Source of the DNA: Variovorax paradoxus EPS | GTDB lineage: Bacteria; Pseudomonadota; Gammaproteobacteria; Burkholderiales; Burkholderiaceae_C | DNA: 64,000 bases | NCBI RefSeq assembly: GCF_000184745.1 | Contig: NC_014931.1 | Coordinates: 5,456,001-5,520,000, forward strand | Direction of reading: 5' to 3' | Shown here: one piece after another, positions 36,256-45,011 of the stretch | How the letters are laid out: each line of letters opens with the position of its first letter | How positions within the stretch are numbered: position 1 is the first letter of the stretch | Program-made: the position numbers and the translations under genes | Notes under the pieces: model-generated | Seen by the model: only the letters and a program-made list of their open reading frames with translations | What the model was told of the DNA's origin: nothing | Databases searched by the model: none

Positions 36256-37345
36256 GACTGGCCTTTGATACAAATTAATGAATACCGGAGTCGGACGTCC
36301 CACCTGAACGGTGAACATTCCTCCAAATTAGGAGTTTTTTAAATTGCAAGGAGATTCATCGCGTCGCATCAAATGACTCGACAGGCCAATCAATGCACCC
36401 AGTGAGTGCTCAGTAGAGCGCAATAAAAAAATAGAAAGTTTGCCGAATCGAAATCTTCACGCTTCTGGTGCGGAAGAAGGGAGCGGATTGTGTAATCCAT
36501 CCAATCGAGAGCGAAACTCAAATGTCATGAGAGTTGCTTTTGACGGCGCCAAACCTTGTCAAATGTGAAAAGATGCCCATAGATAGAGGAACAATGGCTT
36601 CATCCAGCGCGGAACATGCCCGCTTAGACACCGCACAACATCCCCGTTTTATGCGAATAGTAGTAAGTGCGATGGCTGAAAAAGATCCAGCGGGGATACG
36701 AAAAGAAGTGGACTACCAGGCGGTAATTGATCTATTCGTACGAACATAGTGTTCGGGCGGTGGCGCTGAGCTCGGAAAATGCCTCACAGTGGCATTCATC
36801 GACCGGGTTATTCCAAAAAGAATTCCCAAAGGGTCTCGATGGTTTACTCACCAATTGGTCGATTTGGCCGCATTCAAGATGCCGAGTTCATCAGCAGGAT
36901 GCTGGATGCTGCCGTTTAAACGGCGGTAGATCAGAATGGCCGGCCCGTCTTCCGCCCGATCGCAGTGCCACGATCCGGCCGGCATCCCGCGGTGCCAATC
37001 ACCTACGCCCAGCCTTGGCTGCGCGTCCCACCGATGGCGCATCGGGCTCCGCACGCCGACCTACCCTCCGCCTGTGGCGCCATCCATCCCTGGTGCGGCG
37101 GGAATGACGTTCCAAGAACATGCGGCGATTCATCTGAAAAATCCGGAATTTTTGACCGCCTGCGACAATCAAAAACACCGTTCGTCAGTGCTTTTCGTCA
37201 GTGCTGCAAGGGACGGAAGGAGCGCCAAGCTGTTGATGCCAAAGGAATCGGGGTTCCATTCCCGGTGAGATAAGTCGCAAAGCCAGGCGGAACGGCCAGT
37301 AGCCTTTGGCTATCGACGCGATAAGAACTCAGGGGAACCCTGGGT
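36256..37345. other. Gene-poor intergenic region between adhesin operon and rpoH
   Basis: About 1.1 kb. The first ~500 bp are AT-rich and should contain the adhesin operon promoter, which was not pinned down. Apart from one weak small frame at 36594-36749, no convincing gene is visible. From about 36.9 to 37.3 kb the composition returns to GC-rich, but the open frames there look random (Arg/Pro-rich) and may be decayed sequence. No RNA gene was recognised. Confidence 0.6.
36594..36749 (+). CDS. Possible small protein (51 aa), unsupported function
   Basis: An ATG at 36594 is preceded by GAGGA at suitable distance and opens a 51-residue frame (MASSSAEHARLDTAQHPRFM, ending VIDLFVRT). No motif, signal or membrane segment is seen. 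It lies in otherwise empty DNA. It may be a small gene or a remnant. Confidence 0.25.
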   Translation: MASSSAEHARLDTAQHPRFMRIVVSAMAEKDPAGIRKEVDYQAVIDLFVRT

Positions 37346-37372
37346 TTAGCACTCCCTCTAACCGAGTGCTAA
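37346..37372 (+). promoter_or_regulatory. CIRCE element (HrcA operator) upstream of rpoH
   Basis: TTAGCACTC, a 9-bp spacer (CCTCTAACC) and GAGTGCTAA match the CIRCE consensus exactly. HrcA represses heat-shock genes through this site. It ends 28 bp before the rpoH start, within the expected promoter/leader region. Confidence 0.93.
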
Positions 37373-37400
37373 TATGGCCAATACAAAGGAGTTTCCCCTG

Positions 37401-38342
37401 ATGACAACGCTGTCTGGAGTCTCTGCCAACCAGCTGGCCGTCGCCAATCCATGGTCGATGGTCCCCCCGCTGGGCAACCTGGATGCTTACATTTCGGCCG
37501 CCAACCGCCTGCCGCTGCTCACGCTCGAAGAAGAGCAGGGCTTCGCTCGCAAGCTGCGCGACCAGAACGACCTCGACGCCGCCGGCGCGCTGATCCTGTC
37601 GCACCTGCGCCTCGTGGTTTCCATTTCCCGCCAATACCTGGGCTACGGGCTGCCGCACGGCGACCTGATCCAGGAAGGCAATGTCGGCCTCATGAAGGCC
37701 GTGAAGCGCTTCGACCCCGATCAAGGTGTGCGGCTGGTGAGCTACGCCATGCACTGGATCAAGGCCGAGATTCACGAGTACATCCTGAAGAACTGGCGCA
37801 TGGTCAAGGTCGCGACGACCAAGGCCCAGCGCAAGCTGTTCTTCAACCTGCGCTCGATGAAGCAGGGCTTCAAGGCCGACTCGGCCGCGTCCGACAACGG
37901 CACGCACCGCGAAACGCTGAGCCCCGATGAGGTGTCGCAGATGGCGACCCGGCTGAACGTCAAGCCCGAGGAAGTGCTCGAGATGGAAACCCGCCTGTCG
38001 GGCGGCGACGTGCTGCTCGATCCGGGTCCGTCAGACGACGGCGACGAAGCCTTCGGCCCGATCGCCTATCTGGCCGATGCCACACAGGAGCCGACCGCGC
38101 TGCTCGAGTCGCAGCAGCGCGACCGCCTGTCGAGCGACGGCATTGCGACCGCGCTCGAAGCGCTGGACGCTCGCAGCCGCCGCATCGTGGAAGAGCGCTG
38201 GCTCAAGGTCAACGACGACGGCTCGGGCGGTATGACGCTGCACGACCTGGCTGCGGTGTACGGCGTGAGCGCCGAGCGCATTCGCCAGATCGAAGTCGCG
38301 GCGATGAAGAAGATGAAGAAGGCGCTGGCGGACTACGCGTAA
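37401..38342 (+). CDS. rpoH: RNA polymerase sigma-32 factor RpoH
   Basis: 313 residues. Regions in order: 1.2/2.1 (LPLLTLEEEQGFARKLRD), 2.2-2.4 (SHLRLVVSISRQYLGYGLPH, DLIQEGNVGLMKAVKRFDPD, YAMHWIKAEIHEYILKNWRM), the RpoH box (VATTKAQRKLFFNLRSMKQG) and region 4 (LHDLAAVYGVSAERIRQIEV). It directs heat-shock transcription. AAAGGAG lies 9 bp before the ATG at 37401; an upstream in-frame ATG at 37374 abuts the CIRCE site and lacks a ribosome-binding site. The CIRCE element puts the sigma factor under HrcA. Confidence 0.96.
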   Translation: MTTLSGVSANQLAVANPWSMVPPLGNLDAYISAANRLPLLTLEEEQGFARKLRDQNDLDAAGALILSHLRLVVSISRQYLGYGLPHGDLIQEGNVGLMKAVKRFDPDQGVRLVSYAMHWIKAEIHEYILKNWRMVKVATTKAQRKLFFNLRSMKQGFKADSAASDNGTHRETLSPDEVSQMATRLNVKPEEVLEMETRLSGGDVLLDPGPSDDGDEAFGPIAYLADATQEPTALLESQQRDRLSSDGIATALEALDARSRRIVEERWLKVNDDGSGGMTLHDLAAVYGVSAERIRQIEVAAMKKMKKALADYA

Positions 38343-38361
38343 GCCGCCGCCCTCTTTCAGC

Positions 38362-38388
38362 AAAAAGCCCGGCAATGCCGGGCTTTTT
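38362..38388 (+). terminator. Rho-independent terminator after rpoH
   Basis: AAAAAGCCCGGC-AAT-GCCGGGCTTTTT is a perfect symmetric hairpin flanked by A and T runs, so it can act in both directions between the convergent rpoH and alkylation repair genes. Confidence 0.9.
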
Positions 38389-39230
38389 CATGGGCCTTTG
38401 GAGAGCGTCCGCAGAGCTCGCTTGGCGATGTAGCACGTCGCATCGGTGTCAGATTCCACGACCCATCGTTTGCACAGCTTCTCGACCCATTCCCCTTGCG
38501 TCTTGCTCGCATCGTTGAGCCAATTCGCGACCGAGTTCTGCACGTAGCGGCTGCCATCCGCTCGCAGCGGCTCGATCAGCGGCAATGCGCGCCAAGGTTC
38601 CGCCTTGAGTGCCTCGATCTGCGCACACCACACGCCGCGCGGGCGTGTGAGTTCGCTCGCGAAACGGCGGATGTTCGGATCGGCGTCGAACACCCACGGC
38701 TGCAGCAGCGCAAGCGCTTCATCGAGCGAGACGATGACCGCGTCCCGCACCGCCATCCAGGCGATCTCGCGCACGCCGAAATGCGAGTCGGCGGCGAAGC
38801 GGCGGACCGCTTCGAGCTGCGCCGGCAAAGGCAATCCGGAAAGCGCGACCCACTGCGCGGCCCAGCAGCGCGCCACATCGCTCGCGTGCGTGGCCAGCCG
38901 GTGCGCGACGGCATCGCGCTCGGCGTGAAGCGAGGTCAGGTCGTAGAGCGCGCGGGCGATGTGCGTATGCCGCTGCATCGGCTTGAAGGCGCCGAGCATG
39001 GCAATGGTGTCCACCAGACGTTCGCTTGTTGCATCGAGCCCGACGTGCCCTGCCACGCTGCGCGCCAACTGCGGCAGTTCAAGCGCCAGGAATTCGTTGA
39101 GATTGACGGTCTCGAGCAACCCGTCGTTGAGGGCGCGCAGCACTTCGGGCGGAATGAGCGCGATGCGAAAGGCGCCTTTGCGCGTCTTCAGGTGATCGAC
39201 CGACGCAACAACAGCGACAGCGGCATCCAC
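38388..39230 (-). CDS. DNA alkylation repair protein (AlkC/AlkD-like HEAT-repeat)
   Basis: 280 residues built of helical HEAT-like repeats. The C-terminal part (SRYVQNSVANWLNDASKTQG, then ATCYIAKRALRTL) matches DNA alkylation repair enzymes of the AlkC/AlkD class, which remove 3-methyladenine or 7-methylguanine. The start is a GTG at 39230 with an excellent AGGAGGAA six bases upstream. It lies 13 bp after sco, so it probably shares that operon. Substrate range is not predictable. Confidence 0.82.
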   Translation of the reverse strand: MDAAVAVVASVDHLKTRKGAFRIALIPPEVLRALNDGLLETVNLNEFLALELPQLARSVAGHVGLDATSERLVDTIAMLGAFKPMQRHTHIARALYDLTSLHAERDAVAHRLATHASDVARCWAAQWVALSGLPLPAQLEAVRRFAADSHFGVREIAWMAVRDAVIVSLDEALALLQPWVFDADPNIRRFASELTRPRGVWCAQIEALKAEPWRALPLIEPLRADGSRYVQNSVANWLNDASKTQGEWVEKLCKRWVVESDTDATCYIAKRALRTLSKGP

Positions 39231-39243
39231 GCGCCGTTCCTCC

Positions 39244-39849
39244 TCAGGAACCCAGCAGCGTCTTCAGGTCCGACACCATCGACGGCACGCCCGCGCCGTA
39301 GCGCGCGTAGAGACGCAGCCGGCCCTGCGGGTCGTAGATGAAGCTCGCGGCCGAGTGGTCCATCGAATAGCTGGTGGGCGTCTTGCCGTCGACCTTCTTG
39401 TAGTAGACCTTGAAGTCCTTGGCCGTTGCGGCGAGCTCGTCGGGCGTCGGAATCAGCGCGACGAAGTTCGGGTCGAACGCGCCCATGTAGGCCTTCATCA
39501 CTTCGGGCGTGTCGCGCGCCGGATCGACGGTGACGAACAGCACCTGCAGCTTGTCGCCGTCCTTGCCGAGCTGCTGCTTGACCTGTGCCATCTCGGTCAT
39601 GGTGGTCGGGCAGACGTCGGGGCACTGCGCGTAGCCGAAGAACAGCACGACCGCCTTGCCCTTGAAGTCGGCCATCGTGCGGACCTTGCCGTCGGCGTCC
39701 TTCAGCGAGAAGTCCTTGGCGTAGTCAGCACCCGTGATGTCCACCGCATTGAAGCTCTGCTTCGGCTCGCTGCAGGCCGAAAGCCCCATGCCCAGGGCCG
39801 CCATCGCCATGCTGCCGGCGATCAGTTGGAGAGCGTTGCGCTTGTTCAT
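39244..39849 (-). CDS. SCO1/SenC family copper chaperone for cytochrome oxidase
   Basis: The 201-residue protein has a lipoprotein-type signal (LIAGSMAMAALGMGLSACSE, Cys lipobox LSAC) and a thioredoxin-like fold. The copper-binding motif is FFGYAQCPDVCPTTMTEM (CxxxC), with the conserved His in SYSMDHSAASFIYDPQG. It delivers copper to the CuA site of subunit II. It lies 19 bp downstream of ctaB at the end of the oxidase assembly operon. Confidence 0.93.
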   Translation of the reverse strand: MNKRNALQLIAGSMAMAALGMGLSACSEPKQSFNAVDITGADYAKDFSLKDADGKVRTMADFKGKAVVLFFGYAQCPDVCPTTMTEMAQVKQQLGKDGDKLQVLFVTVDPARDTPEVMKAYMGAFDPNFVALIPTPDELAATAKDFKVYYKKVDGKTPTSYSMDHSAASFIYDPQGRLRLYARYGAGVPSMVSDLKTLLGS

Positions 39850-39868
39850 GGGAGCGGTCGAGTTCGAT

Positions 39869-40774
39869 TCAATGGAGATAGTGATCGACGAGCAGTGCCA
39901 GAAACAGCACGCTCAGATGGATCAGCGAAAAGCGGAAGGTCTTGCGCGCGAGCGTGTCCGAGTAGTTGCGCCAGAGCGCGAACGCATAGCCCGTGAAGCC
40001 GATGCTCACGACCACGGCGACCGCGAGGTACAGCCAGCCGCTCATGCCGTAGATGAAGGGCATGAGGCAGGCCGCGAAAAGAATGAAGGTGTAGAGCAAC
40101 ACCTGCAGCCGCGTGAACTCGTTGCCATGCGTGACCGGGAGCATCGGCAGGCCCGCCTTGCGGTAGTCCTCGACGCGGTAGAGCGCGAGCGCCCAGAAGT
40201 GCGGCGGCGTCCACAGGAAGATGATGAGAAAGAGGATCAGCGCCTCCGGACCCACGTCCCCGGTCATCGCAGCCCAGCCCAGCACCGGTGGCATCGCGCC
40301 CGAGGCGCCGCCGATCACGATGTTCTGGGGCGTGAGCGGCTTCAAGATCACGGTGTAGATCACCGCGTAGCCCACGAAGGTGGCGAAGGTCAGCCACATG
40401 GTGAGCGGGTTGACGGTGAACCACAGCAGCGCCGAACCCGCCGCGCACAGCAGCGCCGAGAACACCAGCGCCTGCAGGTCGCTGAGCTGCCCGCGCGCCG
40501 TGGGACGCCACGCGGTGCGCTTCATCTTGGCGTCGATGCCCTTCTCGACCAGGCAGTTGAATGCCGCCGCCGCGCCGGCCACCAGCCAGATGCCGATGCA
40601 GGCGAGCACGGCACGCTGCACGTCGAACCACGAGGGCAAGCCGGGCACGGCGAGCACCATGCCGATCAACGCGCAGAACACGATCAGCTGCACCACGCGC
40701 GGCTTGGTCAGCGCGTAGAACTGGCGCAGCACGTTCGCGGTGCTGGTGTGCTGAACGGGGATCGGGGTGCTCAC
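39869..40774 (-). CDS. ctaB: Heme o synthase (protoheme IX farnesyltransferase)
   Basis: The 301-residue UbiA-type prenyltransferase has about nine membrane segments. It contains [18 protein letters not shown] at the start, the first Asp-rich motif region [19 protein letters not shown], and [20 protein letters not shown]. It adds a farnesyl group to heme b in the inner membrane. The start is GTG at 40774, overlapping the ctaA stop by 4 bp (GTGA). The product feeds CtaA. Confidence 0.94.
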   Translation of the reverse strand: MSTPIPVQHTSTANVLRQFYALTKPRVVQLIVFCALIGMVLAVPGLPSWFDVQRAVLACIGIWLVAGAAAAFNCLVEKGIDAKMKRTAWRPTARGQLSDLQALVFSALLCAAGSALLWFTVNPLTMWLTFATFVGYAVIYTVILKPLTPQNIVIGGASGAMPPVLGWAAMTGDVGPEALILFLIIFLWTPPHFWALALYRVEDYRKAGLPMLPVTHGNEFTRLQVLLYTFILFAACLMPFIYGMSGWLYLAVAVVVSIGFTGYAFALWRNYSDTLARKTFRFSLIHLSVLFLALLVDHYLH

Positions 40775-42000
40775 GCTGGCGCTTTCTTCGAGGTGGAGGT
40801 CGTGGAGGTACCGCGTGCATTGTCGTCGGCACGTGCCGTTGCGGTTAAGGCGACTTCACGGCGGCTTTCGCACAGCGCCCAGGTCAGCACCACGGCCAGC
40901 GCTGCGGCGCCGCCGGTGTGCAGCACCGCTGCAGCCAGTGGCCAGCCGAGCAGCACGTTGCCGAGACCCGTGGCGAGTTGGAGCAAAGCGAGGCCCGCCA
41001 GCCAATGGGCCTGGGGGCGTAGCGCGTCGATGCGGCGCAGGCGCCAGGCGAGCACGCCGAGTGCGACGAAGACCGCGTAGGCCATCAGCCGATGCGCGTA
41101 GTGGATCGCGGTGAGCGCCGAGAAATCGAGTGGCTGGCCGTCGCCGGTCACACCGAGGTGGCGCCAGATCTCGAAACCCTGCGCGAAATTCATCGGCGGC
41201 CACCAGCTGCCCTGGCAAGTCGGGAACTGGGTGCAGGCGAGCACTGCGTAGTTGGTGCTGACCCAACCGCCGAGCGCGATCTGAAGCACCAGCAACACGG
41301 TGGTCGCGATCAATCCGTTTCGGAGGGCAGGCGATATCGGCGTGGGCAAACGGTCCGCGGCAGCCTGCCGGTAGTGAACGGCCTGCAAGCAGAGCAACGC
41401 CAGCAGCACGATGGCGCCGAGCAGATGCAAGGTGACGATCGCGGGAAAAAGCTTCCAGGTGACGGTCATCGCGCCGAAGGCGCCCTGCAGGCTGACCCAG
41501 ACCAATGTGAATGTGGGCCATCCGGCACTGAGCGTCGCATGGTCGCGGCCATCGACGGGCGGAGCGCCCGTCCACGACTGGCGCAGCCGAACGATCCACG
41601 TTGCCACTGCGAGGACGAGGATCAGCACGCCCACACCCGTCGCCAGATAGCGATGGACCATCTCCACCCACGCCTTGCTGTGCGTCACCGGCCCGGTCGG
41701 CTGGGCCGACTGCGCCATCGCGATCTCGTGCCGCGCGCCGACCGGGCTGGCGTTGCCGTAGCAGCCGGGCCAGTCGGGGCAGCCGAGGCCCGAATCGGTC
41801 AAGCGCGTGAAGGCGCCGAACAGCGTGAGGTCGAAGGTGAGAAACAGCGTGAGCACCGTCAGCGCATGCAGCCGCCGCGCCGGGCCATGCCCCGCGTTGC
41901 GGCGCCACACCCAGACGAGCGGCCCGAGCGCGATCAGCACGCCGGCCGCCATCAGCCAGGCGATCGGTGCAAGGTCGTACAGGGAGCTCGTGTCCGTCAT
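40771..42000 (-). CDS. ctaA: Heme A synthase (COX15/CtaA family)
   Basis: The 409-residue inner-membrane protein has about eight membrane segments. The family motif [20 protein letters not shown] is followed by conserved His residues ([34 protein letters not shown] and [13 protein letters not shown]). It oxidises heme O to heme A for the aa3 oxidase. The start at 42000 is the ATG in front of the first membrane helix. Its stop overlaps ctaB. Confidence 0.93.
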   Translation of the reverse strand: MTDTSSLYDLAPIAWLMAAGVLIALGPLVWVWRRNAGHGPARRLHALTVLTLFLTFDLTLFGAFTRLTDSGLGCPDWPGCYGNASPVGARHEIAMAQSAQPTGPVTHSKAWVEMVHRYLATGVGVLILVLAVATWIVRLRQSWTGAPPVDGRDHATLSAGWPTFTLVWVSLQGAFGAMTVTWKLFPAIVTLHLLGAIVLLALLCLQAVHYRQAAADRLPTPISPALRNGLIATTVLLVLQIALGGWVSTNYAVLACTQFPTCQGSWWPPMNFAQGFEIWRHLGVTGDGQPLDFSALTAIHYAHRLMAYAVFVALGVLAWRLRRIDALRPQAHWLAGLALLQLATGLGNVLLGWPLAAAVLHTGGAAALAVVLTWALCESRREVALTATARADDNARGTSTTSTSKKAPA

Positions 42001-42007
42001 GGGCAAA

Positions 42008-42691
42008 TCAGCGGCCGGGTTCGTCCCACGAGGACGAGGCGCGCAGCAGGCGATCGATGTCGCGCTTGGCGCGGCTCGCACCGGCGGCGTCCATGCGCGC
42101 GGGGAAACGCATCATCCAGTTGCCCATCGGGTCGACCACGTAGAGATGCTCGGCGAGGGCGTGACCGGAAACGGGGGCCAGCCACTTCGCCAACTGGTCG
42201 GCCGGCACGCGCAGCACCGTCGCGCCATGCAGGCCGTTGTTCAGGCGCTCGGGGATCGGCGCGGCATCGCTCACGAGCCAGACACGGTCCATGCGGTCCT
42301 TCTCGCGGCCAAGACTCTCGCGCAGTTGCCGCTGCAGGTACAGCTGCTGCTCGCACAGCGCATCGCAGGCCGCATCGGCCACCGCCACCAGCAGCCACTG
42401 TCCCTTGAGCGTGGCGACGTCGACCGGCGCGCCGTTGCGATCGGTGGCGGTCAGCCGGGGCAATTCGCGCTGCGGGTTGATCAGTTCGCCATAGACGCTG
42501 CGGCCTTCGGGCCGGATCACGTAATAGGTGAAGTACGAGGCGATGACGGGTGCGGCGCACATCAGCAGCACCGCGATCATCTTCCAGCGTCCGACGACCG
42601 TGCGCCGGCCCTCGGCGCCGTCGAGCGCCTGGTTGGGCGACGGCATCGAGTGCACCGTCAGGCCCAGCGGCTCGTCAGAGGCGGCGCTCAT
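42008..42691 (-). CDS. Membrane-anchored Sco/thioredoxin-like oxidase assembly protein
   Basis: The 227-residue protein has one membrane segment (WKMIAVLLMCAAPVIASYFT) and a periplasmic thioredoxin-like domain. LPRLTATDRNGAPVDVATLK precedes a CxxxC pair (VADAACDALCEQQ), and a His lies in LAEHLYVVDPMGNW. The CxxxC-plus-His pattern is that of Sco copper proteins, although overall similarity to the sco gene at 39244 is low. It lies between SURF1 (17-bp overlap) and ctaA (7 bp). It is often labelled only as a cytochrome oxidase cluster protein. Confidence 0.75.
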   Translation of the reverse strand: MSAASDEPLGLTVHSMPSPNQALDGAEGRRTVVGRWKMIAVLLMCAAPVIASYFTYYVIRPEGRSVYGELINPQRELPRLTATDRNGAPVDVATLKGQWLLVAVADAACDALCEQQLYLQRQLRESLGREKDRMDRVWLVSDAAPIPERLNNGLHGATVLRVPADQLAKWLAPVSGHALAEHLYVVDPMGNWMMRFPARMDAAGASRAKRDIDRLLRASSSWDEPGR

Positions 42692-43517
42692 CGCGTGCGC
42701 GGCGCCGCGAGCGGCGGAAGGGGGTGATGAATTGGAACCAGACATAGAGGATGACGACGAGGGCCGAGAGGCCGAACCACTGGAATGCGTAACCGTAGTG
42801 CCTCTCCAGCCCCAGCGCCGGGGCCGGCCAGTCGCGCTGCAGGCCTTCGGAGGCCGGGCCGGTCTGCTGCAGCGACACGTCGGTGCGCAGCGGCAGCTTG
42901 GTTTCGGCACGGAACGCCTCCAGGTCGAGATTTTGCCGGATGGCCGAAGACCCCTCGGCGGCCGGTGCCTGCACGGGCGCGGAAGCCGCCGGAGCGGGCG
43001 CCGGGGCGGCCGCTGTCGACGATGTGCCCAGCTCGAGCAGATGGCTCGGCGGCGGCTCGATCAGGCCCGTGACCTCGACGATGCCGGCCGGCGTCTCGAC
43101 CGCCCCGAGCTTCGTGCGATCGACGAAATTGCGCTGCACCCAGCCGCGCTGGATCATCACCGTCTGCTCGGTGCCTTCGAGCGCGAACGGCGTCAGCACG
43201 TAGAAGCCGGGCACGCCGTGCATCTGGCGGTTGTCCAGGTAGACCGTCTGCGGCGTGAGCCAGAGGCCGCGCAGGCGCACCGGCCGGTGCAGCGCATCGC
43301 TCGCCTGCGGCAGCGCGAGGAACTCGGCCTGGTCGAGCGCGGGCTTCTGCTTTTCGGCATCGATGCTGGCCTGCAGCGCTTCTTTCTGCGCCGCGCGCGA
43401 GAGCTGCCAGCGGCCCAGCGAGACGGTGGCGGCCAGCGTCAGGATGGCCGCGATGGTGACGAGCCAGAAGCGGCCTCGGCGGCGCGGTGCTTCGGCGTTC
43501 AGGGGTTCAGGGATCAC
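42675..43517 (-). CDS. SURF1 family cytochrome oxidase assembly protein
   Basis: About 280 residues with two membrane segments, one near each end (FWLVTIAAILTLAATVSLGR and GYAFQWFGLSALVVILYVWF). Typical SURF1 stretches are present: LGRWQLSRAAQKEALQ, YLDNRQMHGVPGFYVLTPF and QRGWVQRNF. An Ala/Pro-rich insertion (about residues 185-205) is unusual. The start is a GTG at 43517; no ATG is available. SURF1 helps deliver heme a to subunit I. The C-terminus overlaps the next gene by 17 bp. Confidence 0.88.
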   Translation of the reverse strand: MIPEPLNAEAPRRRGRFWLVTIAAILTLAATVSLGRWQLSRAAQKEALQASIDAEKQKPALDQAEFLALPQASDALHRPVRLRGLWLTPQTVYLDNRQMHGVPGFYVLTPFALEGTEQTVMIQRGWVQRNFVDRTKLGAVETPAGIVEVTGLIEPPPSHLLELGTSSTAAAPAPAPAASAPVQAPAAEGSSAIRQNLDLEAFRAETKLPLRTDVSLQQTGPASEGLQRDWPAPALGLERHYGYAFQWFGLSALVVILYVWFQFITPFRRSRRRARDERRL

Positions 43518-43553
43518 TGGAGAGGACGGGGCGTGCGGCCGATAATGCGGGTC

Positions 43554-43775
43554 ATGAAATATTTCGTCGCCCTGGTGTTCCTGGGGATCTTCGCGAGCCT
43601 CGGATTTGCGCTGTACTTCATGCTGAAGGACGGGCGCAACGGGCGCGCCAAGAGCGGCGGCATGGCGCGCGCTCTCACCTTTCGGATCGGCCTGTCGGTG
43701 TTTTTGTTCCTCTGCATGCTGCTCGCCTGGAAACTCGGCTACATCCAGCCCACCGGGCTCCCGCTCGGCAAGTAG
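43554..43775 (+). CDS. DUF2909 family twin-transmembrane protein
   Basis: The 73-residue protein has two membrane helices (VALVFLGIFASLGFALYFML and FRIGLSVFLFLCMLLAWKLG) joined by a basic loop. The ending YIQPTGLPLGK is typical of DUF2909. It is found in oxidase clusters of Betaproteobacteria and its role is unknown. The ATG at 43554 fits the family; another lies at 43545. It is the only plus-strand gene within the oxidase region, divergent from SURF1. Confidence 0.85.
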   Translation: MKYFVALVFLGIFASLGFALYFMLKDGRNGRAKSGGMARALTFRIGLSVFLFLCMLLAWKLGYIQPTGLPLGK

Positions 43776-43801
43776 ATGGTGCTCGTTCCAGGAGAACCAT
43801 G

Positions 43802-43828
43802 AAAAAGGCGCCTTGCGGCGCCTTTTTT
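43802..43828 (+). terminator. Rho-independent terminator between DUF2909 and ctaE
   Basis: AAAAAGGCGCC-TTGC-GGCGCCTTTTTT forms a strong symmetric hairpin between convergent genes and should terminate both strands. Confidence 0.9.
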
Positions 43829-43852
43829 CTGGAATGACGCGAGGCTCTTCGC

Positions 43853-44734
43853 TCAAAGCCAGTAAACCAGCATGTAGAGACCCAGCCACACCACGTCCAC
43901 GAAGTGCCAGTACCAGGCGGCGCCTTCGAAACCGAAGTGGCGCTCGGGCGTGAAGTGGCCCTTCTGCAGTCGCAGCGTGATGAACAGCAGCATCAGCATG
44001 CCGATGAACACGTGCAGGCCGTGGAAGCCGGTCAGCATGAAGAAGGTCGAGCCGTAGGCGCCCGAACTGAGCTTCAGGTTCAGTTCTGTGTACAGGTGGT
44101 AGTACTCGTAGCCCTGCACACCCAGAAAGATCACGCCCAAGAGCACGGTGAGCCACATGAAGCGGATGGTCTGCGCACGATGGCCGGCACGCAGCGCGTG
44201 GTGGGCGATGGTGAGCGTCACGCCCGAGCTGAGCAGCAGCGCGGTGTTGATGGTGGGGAGCCAGAATGGACCCACGGTCTGGAACGGCTCGACGATGTCG
44301 GCCGGCGACCCGGTCACTCCAGCGGCCACGCTCGGCCACACAGCCTTGAAGTCGGGCCAGAGGATCGCGTTGTCCAGGCTGCCGAGCGTCGGCAGCGCAT
44401 GGGTGCGGGCCCACCACAGCGCGGTGAAGAAGGCGCCGAAGAACATCACTTCCGAGAAGATGAACCAGCTCATGCTCCAGCGGAAAGAGAGGTCGATCTT
44501 GTGCCCGTACTGCCCGCTCTCGCTTTCGCCGATGGCCGCACGGAACCACACGAAGAGCGTGGCGAGCCAGCCGACCATGCCGGCCGCGAGCGACCAGGCG
44601 CCCCACTCGTGGCCATTGATCCACTGCGCCGCACCGAGGATCACGAAGAACAGACCGATCGCGGCCATGACCGGATAGGCCGAGGGTCCGGGCACGAAGT
44701 AGTAGGGCGTGGTGCCGTGGGTGGTTGAACTCAT
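43853..44734 (-). CDS. ctaE: Cytochrome c oxidase subunit III
   Basis: The 293-residue protein has seven membrane segments and subunit III motifs: YYFVPGPSAYPVMAAIGLFF, WSMSWFIFSEVMFFGAFFTA, GFHGLHVFIGMLMLLFITLR and AAWYWHFVDVVWLGLYMLVY, the last two holding conserved His/Glu residues. The start at 44734 (MSSTTHGT) is used. It is the last structural gene of the ctaC-ctaD-ctaG-DUF2970-ctaE run. Confidence 0.95.
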   Translation of the reverse strand: MSSTTHGTTPYYFVPGPSAYPVMAAIGLFFVILGAAQWINGHEWGAWSLAAGMVGWLATLFVWFRAAIGESESGQYGHKIDLSFRWSMSWFIFSEVMFFGAFFTALWWARTHALPTLGSLDNAILWPDFKAVWPSVAAGVTGSPADIVEPFQTVGPFWLPTINTALLLSSGVTLTIAHHALRAGHRAQTIRFMWLTVLLGVIFLGVQGYEYYHLYTELNLKLSSGAYGSTFFMLTGFHGLHVFIGMLMLLFITLRLQKGHFTPERHFGFEGAAWYWHFVDVVWLGLYMLVYWL

Positions 44735-44795
44735 ATCAGCTCCTGGCTTTCTTTCTTCTCTCGATTCAATGGATTCTTGTTTGTCGTGGGTTTCG

Positions 44796-45011
44796 TCAGC
44801 CCGTGGCAACCACATACCGCACCAGCAACACCAGCCCGACGACGAAGACGATCACCGCGGCGAATGCCACCGCGATGATGTGCAACGGATTCAGCTTGCC
44901 CAGGTCTTCCTGGTAGGCGCTGTTCTTGCGAACGCCGAAGAACGACCAGCCCACCGCCTTCACCGTGTCCCACAGCGTGGCCTTCGGCTTGTTCGATGGC
45001 GGAACGGTCAT
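44796..45011 (-). CDS. DUF2970 domain protein
   Basis: The 71-residue protein carries the DUF2970 pattern: LWDTVKAVGWSFFGVRKN, then NPLHIIAVAFAAVIVFVVGL with a single membrane helix. It occurs beside oxidase genes in Betaproteobacteria and is presumably an oxidase accessory; its function is not established. The ATG shares one base with the ctaG stop (TGATG), so translation is coupled. Confidence 0.88.
   Translation of the reverse strand: MTVPPSNKPKATLWDTVKAVGWSFFGVRKNSAYQEDLGKLNPLHIIAVAFAAVIVFVVGLVLLVRYVVATG

Noticed and set aside
36256..36318. Upstream ATG extending the adhesin by 21 residues
   Set aside because: GGAGG is only one base from that ATG, too close, and the MSEIV start fits the prefix domain better.
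36727..37273. Several overlapping open frames on both strands before rpoH
   Set aside because: Compositions are Arg/Pro/His-rich and random, with no ribosome-binding sites or domains; treated as non-coding.
37374..37400. Upstream ATG extending RpoH by nine residues
   Set aside because: It sits directly behind the CIRCE arm without a ribosome-binding site, whereas AAAGGAG is well placed for 37401.
43518..44624. Continuous minus-strand frame joining SURF1 with sequence under ctaE
   Set aside because: The upstream part is a shadow of ctaE in another frame, separated by a terminator; SURF1 begins at the GTG at 43517.
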